Source: CAWKKW01 sp963850345 (GTDB lineage Bacteria; Acidobacteriota; Terriglobia; Terriglobales; Acidobacteriaceae). Taken from it: a DNA stretch of 64,000 nt. Below, piece after piece: positions 62,067 through 64,000 of this stretch; the stretch's first letter is position 1, and each line of letters opens with the position of its first letter. A model generated the notes under the pieces. It saw nothing but the letters and a program-made list of their open reading frames with translations. It had not been told where the DNA came from and searched no databases. The stretch lies in NCBI GenBank assembly GCA_963850345.1, contig CAWKKW010000002.1, positions 1,054,001 through 1,118,000 of the forward strand. The letters run 5' to 3'. Made by a program: the position numbers and the translations under genes.

Positions 62067-62295
62067 TGTTGCTTTCTCCAGGGCTTCACGCCGATTTGTT
62101 CGCAGGCGTAGAACCGGTCCCGTTCATTTGGGAGTTGCCTTGGTAGCACCGGTGGAAACTCCGTCATCTACCAGCAGGATCTGACAGATAATTCTTCAGT
62201 CGGACAGACCTATGAGGCACATTGGTGAGGATGGACCGATCATACGATCGCTTTCCTTTCCAAACTGAATATCAGAACCTATAAATAAGAGGACT
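62067..62295. other. Intergenic stretch with a possible coding relic
   Basis: Together with the terminator this fills the 304-base gap 61992-62295. One plus-strand frame at 62112-62228 ends GNSVIYQQDLTDNSSVGQTY and a final EAHW before TGA, which looks protein-like but has a TAG at 62109-62111 and no start. It may be a remnant of an exported protein's C-terminus; I cannot name it. AAGAGG before 62296 is the ribosome site of the next gene. Confidence 0.25.
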
Positions 62296-63198
62296 ATGAA
62301 TCGGCCAGGAACAATCTTGCGTGAATGGTGGAGTAGCTGTCACAGGTTCCTACCTGAAGCGTCATCACCGAAACTCTTGTGCATCTCTGCGTTCCGGGCG
62401 TGGTTCGCCGCTGCGATGATGGCGCTAGCAGTTGGCTATGCGCCGGGACAAGAGATCGACCTCAACGCCACGAGACCCACCATCGCAAACAGCGCGACTA
62501 TTCAAAGCCCAGGAGTGGTGCAACTGGAGATCGGCTACGACGCCTATCCGCGGAACCCGCCCGGCAATCAGCAGGTAGTTGGTACCTCGCTCACGTATGC
62601 TCCCCTGCCAAGACTCCGGTTAGATTTCGGGTGGTCGACCTTTGACCACCAACAGGGGCAGGAGGGGAGCACGAACGGTGTTGGAACAATACAAATCGGC
62701 GGCAAAGTCGAACTGAGAAAAGAACAGTACTACCGCGCTGCGCCAGGCATTGCGATTCAGTACGAGGCCGAACTTCCCACAGCCTCGCGGACTGCCCTTC
62801 AAGGCTTTGGCCAACAGGCTATTCTGCTGCTCAACCACCATTACGGCAAGAACGGCAACATGGATTTTATCGTCAATGGCTCGGTGGTACAGTCAGACTG
62901 CCAAACGCAATCCGGCTGCACCTATGGAGGTCAACAATCGTTTGCAATCAGCTACCACCTCCAGAAGCGGACGCGCCTTTACGGGGAGATATTCGGTCAA
63001 AACAATTCGCAGTCGAATACCCCGCCCGGAACATACTTCTTTGGAGGCTTTTATCATAAATTTCATCGCTCTTTTGGAATCGACGGCGGATTGCGCGTCG
63101 GCCTCAGCAATCATTCAGCAGCCATCGGCACAACGATAGGAATTATCCTTGGCAAGCGCGTTCACGAATACTCGCCAAAGCAACCGAACACTCCTTGA
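62296..63198 (+). CDS. Outer-membrane beta-barrel-like protein (phenol MetA-pathway family-like)
   Basis: A 300-residue exported protein. A long N-terminal region with a hydrophobic core (AWFAAAMMALAVGYAPG) serves as signal. The mature part alternates hydrophobic and polar residues in beta-strand pairs (VVQLEIGYDAYPRN; LRLDFGWSTFDH; GIAIQYEAELPTA; RTRLYGEIFGQNN; RSFGIDGGLRVGLSNH), as in the small barrel family annotated as MetA-pathway of phenol degradation or transporter. The family has no firm biochemical role. It stands alone after the GH51 terminator. Confidence 0.7.
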   Translation: MNRPGTILREWWSSCHRFLPEASSPKLLCISAFRAWFAAAMMALAVGYAPGQEIDLNATRPTIANSATIQSPGVVQLEIGYDAYPRNPPGNQQVVGTSLTYAPLPRLRLDFGWSTFDHQQGQEGSTNGVGTIQIGGKVELRKEQYYRAAPGIAIQYEAELPTASRTALQGFGQQAILLLNHHYGKNGNMDFIVNGSVVQSDCQTQSGCTYGGQQSFAISYHLQKRTRLYGEIFGQNNSQSNTPPGTYFFGGFYHKFHRSFGIDGGLRVGLSNHSAAIGTTIGIILGKRVHEYSPKQPNTP

Positions 63199-63337
63199 TT
63201 TACGTTCGGTGGGACCGTCGTACGGTGGCGGCACCGAGGTCAGGCGAGCGAGTGGGCGAAATTGTAACCGTTGCTGTACTTAAGAAGACGTGAACCACTA
63301 GGAGTTGGCAGTGAATCGGTGAACAGGCTGCTTAGTA

Positions 63338-64000
63338 TTAGAGGCTCACAATCAGAGCACCCAGGCTGGGGATAGGCTTCTGAATGGAGGTGATGCCCTT
63401 TCCTCCAAGCGTATGCCCGGACCACTTGAGGGCGCGGCGGACGGAATAAGCAGTTGGAAGAAGGCAGGCGTTGTCGGTTCCTGACCAGTAGGATTCATAG
63501 AGGATGCCATTGATTGTTGAATCGACGAGGTTACAAACATCTCCTATTTCCTGGTTGCCGGTGACGGTCGAGGCGTCGGATTCAGGGTCAGTACAGGTCT
63601 CAGCGAGTTCGTGGCAAAAGGTAGAGGTTATCTGACCAATGGAAGAGTTGAAGAGGACAAAACCGACCCAGGCATGGTCAATGTCGAAGGGAAAGTCGTA
63701 GTCCGTTGCCACCAGATGCTTGCCGCGGATGCCACCGGGGCCGTACGTAGTACCGGGGGGCATGAACACCATGTAAATGATGCGACCGCCAGGATCATCG
63801 GACTCAGGGAATTTGTTGTCGTCAATGAGAGACCAGATCAGGTCTGTTATATCGCTGTCTTTGTAAGTGCCTGGCGGGGTAGGACTCGTAACTACGATGG
63901 CCCCTGCCAGATTGCAACGGCGGATACCGTATTGACGCAGACCCGACATCCAGGGGCCGCGCAAAATTGTCTGCACTTGGCCGAGGATTGCACCTGCTGA
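63338..64000 (-). CDS. Secreted-type protein with HELAE motif, cut by the window edge
   Basis: At least 221 residues, open to the right edge, so the N-terminus is missing. The readable part includes GIRRCNLAGAIVVTSPTPPG, a short VFMPPGTTYGPGG and the motif FCHELAETCTDPESD, followed by a NQEIGDVCNL stretch. A His-Glu-Leu-Ala-Glu-x-x-Thr-Asp-Pro word of this type also occurs, to my recollection, in EXORDIUM-like and fungal/bacterial secreted proteins and resembles a degenerate zinc site. A GTG at 63976 could start a shorter form but has no ribosome site. Function unknown. Confidence 0.65.
   Translation of the reverse strand, partial: SAGAILGQVQTILRGPWMSGLRQYGIRRCNLAGAIVVTSPTPPGTYKDSDITDLIWSLIDDNKFPESDDPGGRIIYMVFMPPGTTYGPGGIRGKHLVATDYDFPFDIDHAWVGFVLFNSSIGQITSTFCHELAETCTDPESDASTVTGNQEIGDVCNLVDSTINGILYESYWSGTDNACLLPTAYSVRRALKWSGHTLGGKGITSIQKPIPSLGALIVSL

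Noticed and set aside
1..64000. CRISPR arrays, tRNA or rRNA genes, prophage or insertion sequences
   Set aside because: No regularly spaced repeats, cloverleaf-like or rRNA-like sequence, transposase or phage gene was recognised on reading either strand.

Overview
The window reads as a chromosomal segment of a Gram-negative soil bacterium, most likely an Acidobacteriota member of the Acidobacteriaceae (Terriglobus/Granulicella/Edaphobacter type). This is an inference from gene content: two very large TonB-dependent receptors with an N-terminal carboxypeptidase-regulatory domain (Oar-like, 1128 and 1230 residues), an orphan MacB/FtsX-type permease of the acidobacterial duplicated-permease kind, many Tat- or Sec-exported glycosidases, and a moderate-to-high GC content. 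No rRNA, tRNA, CRISPR array, phage gene or transposase was found.

Layout. 79-2379: quinol-dependent nitric oxide reductase. 2613-10489: a stress and small-redox block with a DUF6130 protein, an RclC/YkgB-like membrane protein interrupted by an in-frame TGA, two alpha/beta hydrolases, a XapX protein, a PNPOx-like flavoprotein, a DUF1348 protein, a MOSC-ferredoxin reductase fusion and an isochorismatase-like hydrolase. 10518-23962: arabinan-type utilisation locus 1, with TonB receptor, TPR protein, GH127 and a beta-propeller glycosidase on the minus strand, and a divergent sensory set (sugar-binding lipoprotein, histidine kinase, NarL-type regulator). 24046-37590: locus 2, with TonB receptor, TPR protein, FucI-like isomerase, sugar MFS porter, LacI regulator, an unknown secreted protein, FucU mutarotase and tandem DUF2961/GH172 enzymes. 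37704-44735: flavin reductase, GH9 enzyme, a small ribbon-helix-helix/VOC/PRISE-reductase operon, and an exported SBP56 protein. 45241-48490: orphan permease and a methyltransferase. 48523-55825: LysR-controlled tannase/AtuA/CitMHS operon and a type-B carboxylesterase. 56184-61991: NAD(P)-binding oxidoreductases, a decayed MBL-fold gene, a sugar-dehydrogenase trio and a GH51 arabinofuranosidase. 62296-64000: an outer-membrane-like protein and a cut-off secreted protein.

How it works together. The TonB receptor plus TPR pair occurs twice, each time heading a saccharide operon; this looks like a functional counterpart of the Bacteroidota SusC/SusD head. Locus 1 would process L-arabinofuranosides (GH127, with GH51 elsewhere) under a three-part periplasmic sensor. 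Locus 2 combines GH172 (family activities include alpha-D-arabinofuranosidase), a FucI-like isomerase (FucI also isomerises D-arabinose), FucU mutarotase and a sugar porter. Three near-identical palindrome-like sites (TTGTAACGwTTwA) lie upstream of the receptor, the unknown secreted gene and the GH172 pair, suggesting one LacI regulon, possibly for D-arabinan or another D-furanoside. All functional assignments come from reading translated sequence and recalled family features; no database search was run.
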